Counted from the first letter of the stretch, positions 21,342 through 33,435 are shown. The stretch: 64,000 bases of DNA from Chlorella sorokiniana (GCA_025917655.1 CP084608.1:868001-932000); one strand, 5' to 3'. Notes: generated from the letters alone by a model not told the origin. A program made the numbers and translations.

Positions 21342-24300
21342 ATGCGACGAAGGGCCGCCTCCATCCTGGGGGCCCGCCTGGGCGTCCTGGTGGAACAGCA
21401 GGCGGGCCTCTCCACCACAACCACCAGCGGCGGCCTGTTCGGTACTACCGGGCGTCTTCCTGGGGCTGGGGCCCGCGTTGGTGGCGCGGGGCAGGCGCGG
21501 GCTGCTGCGGCACTGCCCCCGCCGCCGCCGCTGTCCGGGTTCAGCCAGAGGTGCTGCCGCTCACCAAGACAGACGAGTTTGGCGCTGTGAGCATTCTGGA
21601 GAGCGAGGCAGCGGGCAAGTTTGTGCCCCAGACCTTTGAGAACATCGACGGCCGCCGCATCGAGGATGGGCGCTATGCAGCATTCGCCAAGGAGCTGACC
21701 GGTGCGTGGGTGGCCCTGTCGTGGCATCAGCTGCCGGGCTGAGCTGCTGGGGCCAGCCCAGCTCCAGCATGCCGCTCATCAAGGGAAGCCATTGGCTCAG
21801 TGCAGCAACTGATATATTGCATGTTATCGATTCTTTGCGTAACGCATCCGATTTGAAGGGCTTCCCTTGTGGCGTGGGAATTTGAGCTGTTTGCCCTCGT
21901 CCGCTTACCCCGCTTGGCCTTGCCTGTAAGCAGTGGCTCAACAATTCTTCCTTCTCCTGCTGACTGCTCTCCCCTGTTGGGTATGTGATGCAGAGGTGGC
22001 TGGCGTGCCTGCATCCCGCCAGTACACGGACAAGGTGCGCACCTTTGCCTACGGCACCGACGCCTCTTTCTACCGGCTCAACCCCAAGATGGTGGTCAAG
22101 GTGGGTATGAAATTAAAGTTGAGGGTCTGTCTACTGCTGCACATGGGGTGGGAGATGGAGGGTAGGAGCAGGCCCCACAGCATGCTGTCTGGCCGCCCCA
22201 CATGCCGTGCCCATCATCTGAAAGCTGGATCGCTGCCACGCCTGCCGCGTGCGCTGCAGATTCACAGCGAGGAGGAGGTGCGCAAGATTCTGCCGCTGGC
22301 CCTGAAGCACCAGGTGCCGGTCACCTTCCGCGCCGCCGGCACGAGCCTGTCGGGCCAGGCCCTCACCGACTCGGTGCTGCTCAAGCTGAGCCACACCGGG
22401 CGCAACTTCCGCAACTTCACCGTCCACGGCGACGGCTCCACCATCACCGTGGAGCCCGGCCTGATTGGCGGCGAGGTCAACCGCATCCTGGCGGCGCACA
22501 AGTCGCGCGGCGGCCACCCGGTGCAGTACAAGATTGGCCCCGACCCCTCCTCCATTGACTCCTGCATGGTGCGTCAAAGGGAAGGACAGCTTGTGGCTCT
22601 GCAAGCACACAAAAGTGAACTGCATGCGAGGCTTGGGAAGTGCAGGGTAGCCGTGATGTGTTGCTGTTTGCCTCGATCCGACCCGCTTGTTGCCCCTCTT
22701 GCCTGGTTGGCAGGTCGGCGGCATTGTGTCCAACAACTCGTCGGGCATGTGCTGCGGCGTCAGCCAGAACTCGTACCATACCATCAAGGACATGCGCATC
22801 GTTTTTGTGGATGGCACTGGTGAGGGGGAAGCGACGGGTGACTGACTCTTCGGATTGAAGTGGTTGCACCGATGCCTTGCAGACTCCCAACCTGCACCTC
22901 CCCGACGTGTGCTGACTGCTATGGGCTTGTGCAGTCCTGCCCTGACATGCGCCTTCTGCCCTTCTGCTACCCCCTGCAGTGCTGGACACTGCTGACCCCC
23001 AGAGTCGCGCCGCCTTCCTGAGCAGCCACTCCGAGCTGGTGGAGGGGGTGGTGGCGCTGGCCCAGCGGGTGCAGTCAGACCGCCAGCTGGCCAACCTGAT
23101 CCGCCGCAAGTTTGCCATCAAGTGCACCACAGGCTACTCCCTCAACGCGCTGGTGGGCAGGGGGCTGCGCCTGCCGGCTTGCCGGGGGCCCTGCTCCTAC
23201 TGCTGACGTGACGTGACGGTGCCGATGCCTGAGCAGTGCCGTGATGAAGGCCTGGCTGCGTACACCAGCCCTTCTCTTTCCCATTGCTTCTCCTCCCACT
23301 GCTGCCGATGATGTCCGCTAATCCTTTTTGTGTTTTTCTTTCCTCCAGGTTGACTTCCACACCGATGACCCCATCGAGATCATCAAGCGCCTGATGATCG
23401 GTAGCGAGGGCACCCTGGGCTTTGTCAGCCAGGTGGGCAGCAGCTCACAGCGCTGGCGGGCTGCAGGGGGCCGGCACTGTTTGCTGCTGTGGCTTGGCAG
23501 GCCATGCCCGCTCGCCGACTTGCGTGCTGCCCTGCCTCCTCCGCAGGTCACGTACAACACGGTGCCCGAGTGGCCGCACAAGGCCTCCGCCTTTGTCGTC
23601 TTCCCTGATGTGATGTCCGCCTGCCAGGGCGCCTCTGGTGCGCGGCAGAGGCTGCTGCTTGTATTGGCTGGCCCTGAACGCACACTCCTGCTTGCTGGCG
23701 GTTATTCTCCCTCGTGCTGGAAGTCCGACCTCTTCACCCCCTCTCCTGGCCACCCACTGCTGCCGCAGTGCTGCGCGACCAGACGAGCGTAGATGCTGTG
23801 GAGATGTTCGACCGCGCCTCGCTGCGGGAGTGCGAGTCCAACGAGGACATGCTGCGCCTGGTGCCAGACATCAAGGGTGGGTGGGACCGGGCGGGGATGG
23901 GGTGGCAGCACCCACGCTGGCACAGGCAGGCTTCCAGCCGGCCCGCTGTTCCCTGTCTGTGCACCAGCCTTGTCTTCCCAACTGGTTGCCAGCAGCTGGT
24001 TTTGCAAATGCCTTCCATACTCAGCAGTTGGCCTGTCCTCTCTGAGTTGGCTGAATGCTCACCGCACAGTGCACTGCCTGCTCGTGCAGGCGCCGACCCC
24101 ATGGCCGCCTCGCTGCTCATCGAGTGCCGCGGCTCCACCGAGGACGACCTGCGCACCCGCATCGAGGAGGTGCAGTCGGCGCTGCGCAAGTCGGGGCTGC
24201 CGTTTGGCGCGCGCGCCGCGGAGCCGCAGCCCCTGGAGGCCTACGAGTTCAAGCACGAGCCCAAGGACTTCAAGGTGTTCTGGGACGTGCGGCGCGGCCT

Positions 24301-27300
24301 TATCCCCATCGTGGGCGCCGCCCGCAAGCCCGGCACCTCCATGCTGCTGGAGGACGTGGCCTGCCCCGTGGACAAGTGAGTGCTGTGCCTTGTGTGTGCG
24401 TGTGTGTGTGTGTGTGTTGTTCTTGTTTGGGGAGGGTGCGACAGCAGGCGGGAAGGCGAGGCGGCTGGCAATCGCCCTCTCCTCCTCGTCTCCACTTAAA
24501 TGCGCCCAGAGCTGGGTTGCGCCCATGTGTCTGGCACCTCCCATCGTTTCCTTGTGAGCCTTCTCGGTGTGCCACCCCGCAGGCTGGGCCAGATGACCGT
24601 CGACCTGATGGACATGTTCCAGCGGCACGGCTACGAGGACGCCTTCCTGTTTGGGCACGCGCTGGAGGGCAACCTCCACCTCGTCTTCTCGCAGGTGCGG
24701 CGCCCAGCCTGGAAAGCTGCCGCGCGTTGTGGCCGCTGACAGAAGAGCTGGCGGGTCTGTGCCCTGGGATGCTTGTCCTCAATCCCCCTCGCTCCCGCCG
24801 TCTTCCGACCCACTTCGCCTCGCCCCTACCGCCAGGGCTTCCGCACCCCTGACGAGGTGACCCGCTTCCACGCCATGTTTGACGAGCTGTGCCACATTGT
24901 GGCCACCAAGCACAGCGGCTCGCTCAAGGGCGAGCACGGCACGGGCCGCAACGTGGCGCCCTACGTGGAGATGGAGTGGGGTGCGTGCCGCTGCCGCCGC
25001 TTGGCCGCTGCTCGCTGCGCAAGCCGGCACTCCCACTTGTGCCATGCCCTGTGTCTATGCTGCATGCAGGGCAGCGTCCTTGCCGTCAGTAAACGCGTGC
25101 TGCGGCCTGCCCGCATCCCGTTTCTTTCTTCTGTTTGGAACGTGGCCCGGCTTTGACCCTGCCCTGCCTTGCCTGCCACCCCCCGCAGGCACCAAAGCCA
25201 CGGAGCTGATGTGGGAGCTGAAGGAGCTGTTTGACCCGAGCACATCCTCAACCCGGGGTCATCCTCAACAAGGACCCGCTGGTGAGGCATGGGGTCGGCA
25301 GGCGGCAGGGGCGGTCGGCTGCCCTCGGCGGCCAGAACCGTGGGCCGGCTTCACATGCTTAGGAGCATGGCCAGTAAACTTTACGGTGCAGACAATAGTG
25401 GTGCCCTCCAACCCCGAACCGACTGTGGCCTTATCTTGCTGTGCAGGTTCATGTGAAGAACCTGAAGCCCAGCCCCGCCGCCAACCCGCTTGTCAACCGC
25501 TGCATTGAATGCGGCTTCTGCGAGTCAAACTGTCCTTCCAGGTGAGCACCGCGCCCTGCCCTGCCAATTCCTCGTGCCATGCTGGTGCGCTTTTATGCTT
25601 CTAATCATGCTCAGTGCTTCAGGATCGCCCTCGCATTACATTCAGCATGCTCATGAGGAGCACCCGCCCACCCCTGTGCCCCTTCACAGGGACATCACTT
25701 TGACGCCGCGCCAGCGCATCGCGGTGTACAAGGAGCTGTACCGCCTGCGCCAGATGGAGAACCGCACCCCTCAGCAGCAGCAGCGCCTGGACGAGATGGC
25801 GGCCATTTTCGAGTACGACGGCCAGGACACCTGCGCGGCAGGTGCGCCCCCGGATCCTTCGGCAAGTATCCTCCTTGCCTGTCCTGACCCGCCCCCAGCT
25901 GCACAGGCACCAGAGTGCCCTGCACAGCTCCCGCCTGCTTTGTGGCCCCTGGTGTGCTCGTCCCGGCTCCTCTTTGAATCTCCTTCCTTTGTTGGTTGCA
26001 GATGGCATGTGCCAGGAGAAGTGCCCCGTGAAGATTAACACAGGGGAGCTGATCAAGCAGCTGCGCAGCGATGAAATGGCCGAGGCGCCGCGCGCCAGCA
26101 AGATGGCCATGGTGGGTGGGGCTTTTCTTTTTATTAGGGGTTGAGGGGGCTTGCAACGAGGGCCAAGGGGTCCCGCCCTGCCAAGCAGCAGAACAGGCAA
26201 GCAAGAGGCCGGAACCGCAAGACGGGTGCTTGCCAGTGTTAAGCATCGGCCGCTGCACCGCTGCGTGGCCTGCAGCTCATCCGGCTGCCCCCCGTCTGCT
26301 CCCCCTTGCAGCGCCTGGCCGACAACTTTGGCACCACGGCCTGGGCCTTCAACAAGCTGCTGAACGTGGTGAACGTTGCGCACAGCGTGCTGGGCGCCAC
26401 CCCGCTCAAGGCCATCTCCTCCGCCCTGAACAAGATGACGGGGCACGTGGTGCCGGAGTGGAACCCGTACATGCCCAAGGTGGGCGGCTGGGCTGGGTTT
26501 AATCGTTCCTCCAGCCTGTGTGCGGCGTGCCAACCACACGGAGTGCCTGCCGCGGATGAATCGTGCACCAGCCCTGGAACTTCCAGCAGCATGGCATGCC
26601 TCTTCTGTTGATCAGCGGCCGTTGGTTGTGGTTGTGGTCTTTTAATCCTGCACGCCACCTGCACCTGGCTCCCCCGGCAGGGCGCCGCTCCGCTCAACCT
26701 GGACCCGCCCAAGCCCGAGGCGGTGGCCGAGCGTGGCGTGCCGCGCAGGGTGGTGTACGTGCCGGCCTGCGTCACCCGCATCATGGGCCCCTCCAAGGGA
26801 GACTATGAGACTGGTGCGTGCCCGCTCAGCCAGCCGCTCTCCACCTTTGAAGGCTGGCTTCTGGGCCTGCCATGCCTGCTGCGGTTCTATGTGCACGCCG
26901 CTGGACAGGCCAGGCCGCGCTCAACGCTGGAGCACCCCTGCGGGCTGCGACCTATTCCATAATCTGACTTTCTGCTCGCTTTCGGGCCCTCCTGTGCAGC
27001 CTCGGTGCACGAGAAGCTGCTGTCGCTGTTCTCCAAGGCCGGCTACGAGGTGGTGTACCCCGAGGGCCTCTCCGCCTCCTGCTGCGGCATGATGTTCAAC
27101 TCGCGCGGCTTCAAGGACGCCGCCGCCAAGAAGGGCGCGGAGCTGGAGGCGGCGCTGCTCAAGGCCAGCGAGGGCGGCAAGTGGCCCATCGTGTGCGACA
27201 CCTCCCCCTGCCTGGCACAGATCAAGTCGGGGCTGAGCGACCCCGCGCTGCGGTGGGTGCCCGCCTGTTTCGGCTGGGGTGGTCAGGGAGGCTAGGCTGG

Positions 27301-28199
27301 GGCCCGGGTTCCTTACAGCCCAGGCTGCAGATCGAGGCTGGACGGAGGCTGCGGGGCCGCTGCTGTGCGTTCACATGCCGGCAGCAAGCGGCGTCTGAGA
27401 CAGGCCCTGCCTATGGCTGCCAGGCAGCAGCAGCCATCCTTATCGCCCGGCCCCCCCCTCCTGGCCCTGCAGTTTCTCGCTGTACGAGCCCGTTGAGTTC
27501 ATCCGCCACTTCCTGTTGGACAAGCTGGAGTTCCAGCGCGTGCGCGACTCCATCGCCGTCCACATCCCCTGCTCCTCCAAGAAGATGGGCATCGAGGAGT
27601 CGTTCATGAAGGTGGGCGCGAGGGGGAGTTCAGCAAGGAGGTCAGCAAATTACTCACCGAGGAGTAGACTGAAGAGGGAAGGGAGTGGCCTGGTTGGCTG
27701 GGTGGCGCACAAAAGACATGCAGGCGCGGCCGCTGTGCCTCAGCTGCCTCGTGTCTCCCCCTCCAAACGCGCCAGGTGGCCTCCATGTGCGCCGGGAACG
27801 TGGTCAACACAAACGTGCCCTGCTGCGGCATGGCGGGCGACCGCGGCCTGCGCTACCCCGAGCTCACAGCGGCGTCCCTGCAGGTGCGGCGAGGGCACAC
27901 CCCTGTGCCGCGCCACGCGTGCCGGGCCTCTCGCTGACCCAGCTCCATCAGCGCCTGCCCTTCACTCATCCCCCCCAAACACACACAAAGTGCCCTCCAT
28001 CGTTACCCTCACCCCTCACCTGCTGCCCCACCCTGCGCAGCACCTCAACGTGGGCGGCTGCTCCGACGGCTACTCCACCAGCCGCACCTGCGAGATGAGC
28101 CTGAGCAACCACTCGGGCATCAACTTCCGCGGCCTGGTCTACCTGGTGGACGAGGCCACCAAGCCCAAGGCCAAGCAGGAGAAGGAGTCCGCGGCGTGA
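21342..28199 (+). CDS. Glycolate dehydrogenase (GlcD-GlcF type fusion, mitochondrial)
   Basis: Oxidises glycolate (possibly also D-lactate) to glyoxylate in mitochondria. About twenty exons. The N-terminus MRRRAASILGARLGVLVEQQ is a mitochondrial presequence. FAD domain: VPVTFRAAGTSLSGQALTDS, TVEPGLIGGEVNRILAAHK, VGGIVSNNSSGMCCGVSQNS, LMIGSEGTLGFVSQ; FAD-oxidase C-terminal part: AYEFKHEPKDFKVFWDVRRG, LEGNLHLVFSQ, KHSGSLKGEHGTGRNVAPYV. Two iron-sulfur motifs follow: CIECGFCESNCPS and, across an intron, DTCAADGMCQEKCPV. The GlcF-like half has cysteine clusters SASCCGMMFNSRGF and VPCCGMAGDRGLRYPEL. This two-part layout matches the Chlamydomonas GYD1 type rather than peroxisomal glycolate oxidase. 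Frame breaks occur near 21530 and 25245-25260. The gene is the longest in the window. Confidence 0.93.
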
Positions 28200-28707
28200 G
28201 CACCCGCCCTCTCCCGCCGCCCAACGCACGACCCTCGCCCCGCGCCATGGCGGGCCTGTGTACGCCCTGCAAGGCCCCCCGACGCCTCTGCACCCTGCTG
28301 AGGCGGCCTGCAGCCATGCGCTCACCCCCATGCTCCTAGCGGCCAGGTTGAGACCTGGCCAGTTTTGCCCACCCTGACATGGTGTTCAGCATGTCAACCC
28401 AACCACAGCAGCACCTCAGTCCCTCCGCTCCCCTCAAATCAGTGCTGCCCTGCCCTGCGCCTGCGGCGCCTGCGGCGGCAGCCCAGCATTTGTCCCTTCC
28501 TTTCATCCCAATTCTTATTTCATGTGCTGCCTGACTCATACAACGCAGCCGTGCTACATGTGTTTCCACCCCCACCTGTGAAACCCATATGGTGAAAGGA
28601 TCCGCAGCCAAGGAACGCCGACAGCAGTACTGGCGAGAGCCTTACAGATGGCGATGCACCAACTGCCCGGGCAGGGGAACGTATAGCGTGTTTCGGGGGC
28701 AGCAGGT
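28200..28707. other. Convergent 3' intergenic region
   Basis: Between the GYDH stop and the FCF2 stop. No gene seen. Includes a candidate TGTAA signal for FCF2 at 28642-28646. Confidence 0.5.
28642..28646 (-). terminator. Candidate TGTAA polyadenylation signal of FCF2
   Basis: TTACA on the plus strand, 62 nt beyond the FCF2 stop codon in the sense of that gene. Confidence 0.4.
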
Positions 28708-30650
28708 TCAGTGCTTGGGGCGGTGGTGCGCCTTCTTCTTGCGCTCATTGGCCGTCTTGCGCCCGTTTTCTTCTTGGACCAGTACTGCTGCTCCTCCTGC
28801 AGCTTGGCGTACCGCTTCTTCCGCACCTGCAGTACATGGGTACAAACGGGGGCGGGTCAGGCCAGCCAAGAGAAGCCTCCGGGCTGGGATGACCCAGGAG
28901 GTCCTGGCTTGCTGGCAGCCCAGGGCGGGCGGGCGCCTGCCACCGAGGTCTGCCAGCTTCGCCGCCCATGCACCCGGCACACGCGTCCCTCCCTGAGCAC
29001 CCCACCTGCGTCAGCTCCTGGTCCGCCATCACCTCCTCCGTCAGGGTGCGCTTGCGCTGCTTCTTGGTCAGCCGCCCTGCCAACAGGGAGGGCCGAGGAT
29101 GAAGTTGACGTCGCGGTCGCAATCAAACGTTTCGTGCGTGTGTGTGCATGCCTGTCCCAGCTGCACTGCCAACGTCTGCTCCTTATGAACACACATTTGT
29201 CCGCCATACACCGAGGAACCCACATGCAATTGGTCAGCAGCTGAAACTGTCAGAAACCTCCACGCGCGCACACAGGGGACCCGCAGCCAACTGCGTACAC
29301 GCGCGTGCCCCCCACCCTCCCTTCACAGCCCCTGCCTAGCGCACCTGAGTAGTAGTCTGTGGGCCCCTCCACCACCGTGCCCATCTGGAAGTACTTTGGG
29401 AACTTGGTGGAGTCCAGCTTCTTGTAGTGGGCCTTGGGGTCCAGCGCACCCCTGCACAGCATTGTGGCGGCAGCGCCAGGAGCAGCACCCGCGCGGTGAG
29501 AGGCCAGACAACCGGAACGCGGTGCATGCTGCGCCATTGCTTCTCTCGACAGTCTGCAACCCTGTCACGGCCCTGTGAAGTGCCTGCCAGCAGCGCTAGC
29601 GCTGCCACGCCGTTCAAGGGAGCACAACCCCGTCTTCCTCTCACCTGAGGCGCAGCATGCGCAGGTCCTGCTTCACCTCCTCGGTGATCTGGGTGGCGGG
29701 CAGGTCGAACCAGCCACGACCCGCGGTGTCAGGGGCAGCCTTGCGCGCAGCCCGCGCCAGCTCTCGCTCGTCGGGCGGCGCCACGTGCAGGCCGTCGCCG
29801 CCGCGCCCCACGGCATGCACAGCTACAGCGGCTGCGGGCACGCCAGCTGCGGCGGCGGTGGCGGCCCCCGCTGCCTGCCCGGTTCCCTGCTCCATCCCGG
29901 GAAGCGTGAGCTCGGGCCTCCAGCGCAGGTGGCGGGGCAGGTTGTCGCCCGCACGGCGCTTGCCCTCGCCTTCGCTGTCGCTGTCGCTGGCGTCAGTCTC
30001 TGCTGGCGATGCGGCAGCCGCCCCACGCTGCGCTGCACCTTCCTGCTGCCTGTCTGACTCGGAGTCGCTGCTGCTGCCGTCCTGCTCGTCAAAGGCGCCC
30101 TCCAGGGCGGCAAACATCTTCTCAGCCAGGAGATCCACCACCGCTGCCCCCGCCTTGAGCGGCTGCGCCGCAGAACCGGTTGCCTTGCCCTCACCATTGG
30201 AACGCTGCTGCTGCTGCTGCTCTTCTTGGTCTGCCAGCTGGCCCGTTCCACCTGCCGTGGGTGCTGCAGCGGCTTCATCTGCTGCGGGTGCAGCGGGTGC
30301 CTGTCCTGCTGCGGGGGCAGCAGGACTGGCAGGAGTCGAAGCGGCGGCACGCCCCTACGCCCGCGCATTCGCCCCGCACTGGATGGGGGTGCCTGTGCAA
30401 GTTGCTCCTGTTCCTGCCGCTCCTGCTCGGCCTGCTGCTCCTGCTCCTCTTGAATGACGTTCAGCCTTCGTGTCCGGCCGCTGGTGTGAGGCGCCGTTGC
30501 TGCAGCTGTTGGCGTCGCTGCTGTGCCGCTGCTCCGGCGACCACTGCGCCGCGGTGTGGGTGCCGCGCTAGTCACCTCGCCATGTGTAGCGGCTGTGTCT
30601 TCCTGATTCTTGTCGGCGCTCAGCACCGACTTGGACCGAGTTGACACCAT
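28708..30650 (-). CDS. FCF2-like pre-rRNA processing protein (DNTTIP2 C-terminal family)
   Basis: Nucleolar factor of small-subunit pre-rRNA processing. The conserved Fcf2 domain is at the C-terminus: GRGWFDLPATQITEEVKQDL, then RMLRLRGALDPKAHYKKLDS, KFPKYFQMGTVVEGPTDYYS, GRLTKKQRKRTLTEEVMADQ and VRKKRYAKLQEEQQYWSKKK, ending ERKKKAHHRPKH. The N-terminal half (from MVSTRSKSVLSADKNQEDTA) is low complexity, with glutamate/glutamine stretches (IQEEQEQQAEQERQEQEQ) and an acidic serine tract (DGSSSDSESD), common in nucleolar proteins. The last exon needs one base near 28757 to join the KKK and ERKKK parts. It shares a divergent promoter with SBDS, another ribosome-assembly gene. Confidence 0.88.
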
Positions 30651-30940
30651 GAGTGCGCACTTTACAGCGGCATGCGAGACTGCATGCACTGCAAAGCTAG
30701 TGTGGGAGCTGGTCTTGAGTGAAGAGCAGGCGGGAGCGAACGAACATGACCAGCCCAATGAGCATGCTGGGAAGGGCGAGCACAGCAGCCACGACTTCCC
30801 AGACGGGGGCATGCTATCGGCCGTTATTAGTGCTGTTTGGTTTCTTTATGCTGTGAAACATCGATTACGATCAGCAGGGGCAGAAGCGGCGCCAATTTCA
30901 TTACTAGTGGCAAAAGTAAAGCACAGGGAGGGCAGGCAGG
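30651..30940. promoter_or_regulatory. Divergent promoter region, FCF2 / SBDS
   Basis: 290 bp between the ATGs of two ribosome-biogenesis genes. An AT-richer core lies around 30830-30920. Co-expression from one nucleosome-free region is the natural inference; no named element is recognised. Confidence 0.6.
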
Positions 30941-32926
30941 ATGAGCCAGGGCGTTTTTCAACCCATTGGTGAGCAAAGAAATGCAATTCAGCACAAATCC
31001 GACACAGCCAGCCCATCTGTCGCACTCAACAGCACTGCTGCCGGTGAGCGGCCCGCTGCCTGCTCACTCGCGGCCAACTGGTGCTGTGCTCTTGCCACTG
31101 CCTACCGGTGCAGGCCAGAAACGGCTGACCAACATCGCCGTTGTGCGCATGAAGAAGCACGGCAAGCGTTTTGAGATTGCTTGCTACAAGAACAAGGTGG
31201 TCAACTGGCGCAATGGAGTGTGAGTCCTGGCGGCTGGCGGCCGACTGCCACTGGCGCGCTGCATGCAGACGGATGCCTTCCTGCCCATGCTGACACTTTC
31301 CGGTCCCCAGACCCCTGCCCAGGGATGGCACTTCATGCAGCTTTCACCCACAACGCTTGGAACCAACGCTGCCTGTTGGGTGCCCCCACCGCTTCCCACC
31401 TTCCTCCACCTGCTGCCCGGCTGCAGCGAGAAGGACCTGGACGAGGTGCTGCAGACCACCGCCATCTTCTCCAACGTGTCCAAGGGCGTGCTGGCCAGGC
31501 GGGAGGACCTGCTGGAGGCCTTCGGCACCGACGACCAGCAGGCCATCTGCCTCAAAATCCTGGCAGAGGGGGAGCTGCAGGTGTGGGATGGGGGGGGGGG
31601 CCGTCGGGGGGCCGCTGCATGTGGGGTGCAGGGGCTGCACGCTGCGTGCGCCTCGCATTGCAACAAACGCAGCACGCGGTTTCCAGCGGCGCCTCTGGCA
31701 TTGGCAGCACACGCGCGCGCGATGTCTGCCCTGCTCCAGCCTGGGCACGCACTGGCGGCCGGCCCCGGACCTCATCCCCCACCACCCCCTGCGGCCCCCG
31801 CACCGCCAGGTGTCCGACAAGGAGCGCAAGGTGGAGCTGGACACGATCTTCCGAGACGTGGCCTCCGTGCTGAGCGAGAAGTGCATCAACCCGGAGTCGC
31901 GCCGCCCCTACACCATCTCCATGCTGGAGCGCGCTGCGCGACGCTCACTTCTCGGTGGACCCCAAGCGCCCCGCCAAGGCGCAGGCGCTGGAGGTGTGTG
32001 TGTGTGTGGTGGTGGTGGTGGGGGTGGTGGGGGGGTGGGGGGTTATCAGCGGAGGGCTGGAAAGGGTTTGGAGGCCCGTCAAGGCACTGGCGCTGGAGGT
32101 GGGGAGGGCCGTGGAGGTTGAGGGCCGGCATGGTGGTGGTGGTGCTGCTACGGAGGGGACGGCGTCCGCTTCGTTTCGGGCGCGCTGCGCTTGTTCCTGC
32201 AATCTTCAGCCGAGGGATACTGCAACAGGCGGCCGACTAAAGCGCCAGTTCAGCTCAGCCTGCGATGGACGCTTCAGAGCCGGTGGGCCCACCTGCCGCT
32301 CCCTCCGTTTCCCTGGCCTGCAGGCGCTGCCGCTGCTGCAGAGCCGGTTCCCCATTGAGCGTGCGCGCATGCGCCTCAAGCTGACTGTGCCGCTTTCCTC
32401 CCGGGAGGAGCTGCTGGAGCTGGTGGGGCGGCAGGGGGGCAGGTGGAGGAGCAGGACCTTGCGGGTGAGTGTGCATGTGTCTGTGTCTGTGTGCCTGTGA
32501 GTGGGGGGGAGAGACACACCTTGGCACAGGTTGGTGACAGTGTCCAGCAGGGGAATGACAACGACGTCCAGCAGGGCGCATGCTTGTGCTGCCTGCAGTG
32601 TCGCAGCGCACATTGGGTCCCGGGTGCCGCCCGCTGTGCCATTACTCAGGTTGCCCGTGCGGACTGTGACTCCCCCTGGCTGTCCCCCCCCCACCCACCC
32701 CTCCCCCCTCGGCCCCCCCCGCCCGCCCCTGCAGGCTCCCAGTTCATCTTGGTGTGCCTAGTGGAGCCCGGCATCTTTCGCTCGGTGCACAGCTTCATAC
32801 AGACGAGTTCGGGTGGGGCGGGCAGGCTGGAGCTGCTGGCCCTGGCAGCCACCGCCGAGGAGGAGGGGGAGCTGGGCGCCGCAGCAGCGGGGGTGGAGCG
32901 ACTGGGCCTTGGTGGCGGCGACGGCA

Positions 32927-32968
<42 letters not shown>

Positions 32969-33315
32969 GCGCCACGCTGCTGGCACCCACCACCGGCAGT
33001 GGCTGGGTGGCGGCGGCCGCTGCGGCCACGCCCGCGCCGCGGCCAGCCCCGCGAGCCGCGCCGGCGGCCAGCACCAGCACCGTGGTGTATGCCAGAGGGC
33101 CGGTGGCGGGGCTGCCGGAGGAGCACGAGTCGCGACGAGAGCGCTTTGCTGAGCTGGACGAGTTGCAGCCGGGGTGGACGGTGGAGCTGCGCACACGCGG
33201 CGAGGGCGGCATCATCGACGCCGTCTTCTTCAGCCCCAGCGGCGAGTGCGTGGGCGCGTATGCAAACGCCCGCAGGGCAGCGCTCAAGGCCAGCAAGCAG
33301 CTTGCTGCTGCTTGA
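30941..33315 (+). CDS. SBDS: SBDS ribosome maturation protein with polyQ linker and MBD-like C-terminal extension
   Basis: Couples GTP hydrolysis by EFL1 to release of eIF6 from 60S subunits. Exon 1 (30941-30968) [10 protein letters not shown] joins to [20 protein letters not shown] and [15 protein letters not shown], the N-terminal FYSH domain; then [20 protein letters not shown], the central domain ([37 protein letters not shown]) and the ferredoxin-like third domain ([40 protein letters not shown]). About 250 residues is the normal family length. Here a long extension follows with 13 consecutive glutamines, an Ala/Pro linker and a terminal module beginning [16 protein letters not shown] and containing [20 protein letters not shown], which resembles a methyl-CpG-binding-type fold. 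Frame breaks near 31940 (two bases) and 32440 (G run). Confidence 0.92.
32936..32967 (+). repeat. CAG trinucleotide repeat coding polyglutamine in SBDS
   Basis: About 13 consecutive CAG codons; approximate ends. It separates the SBDS core from the C-terminal extension and is likely length-variable between strains. Confidence 0.9.
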
Positions 33316-33339
33316 GGGATTATACACGGTGTCACTCAA

Positions 33340-33344
33340 TGTAA
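33340..33344 (+). terminator. Candidate TGTAA polyadenylation signal of SBDS
   Basis: TGTAA 25 nt after the SBDS stop, a short but typical distance for compact algal genes. Confidence 0.4.
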
Positions 33345-33435
33345 GTCAGGCTGATCAATTGGCTCAGCGCTAAGGGGCTGATGGGAGCGCGGAAGCGCAG
33401 GTAGGTGATGCCACAGCGTGCATCTCGCAGGCGCT

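Noticed and set aside
32900-33339. Long minus-strand open frames opposite SBDS (poly-Leu, poly-Ala, poly-Cys rich)
   Set aside because: They are antisense shadows of the CAG repeat and GC-rich coding sequence of SBDS, with no family match.
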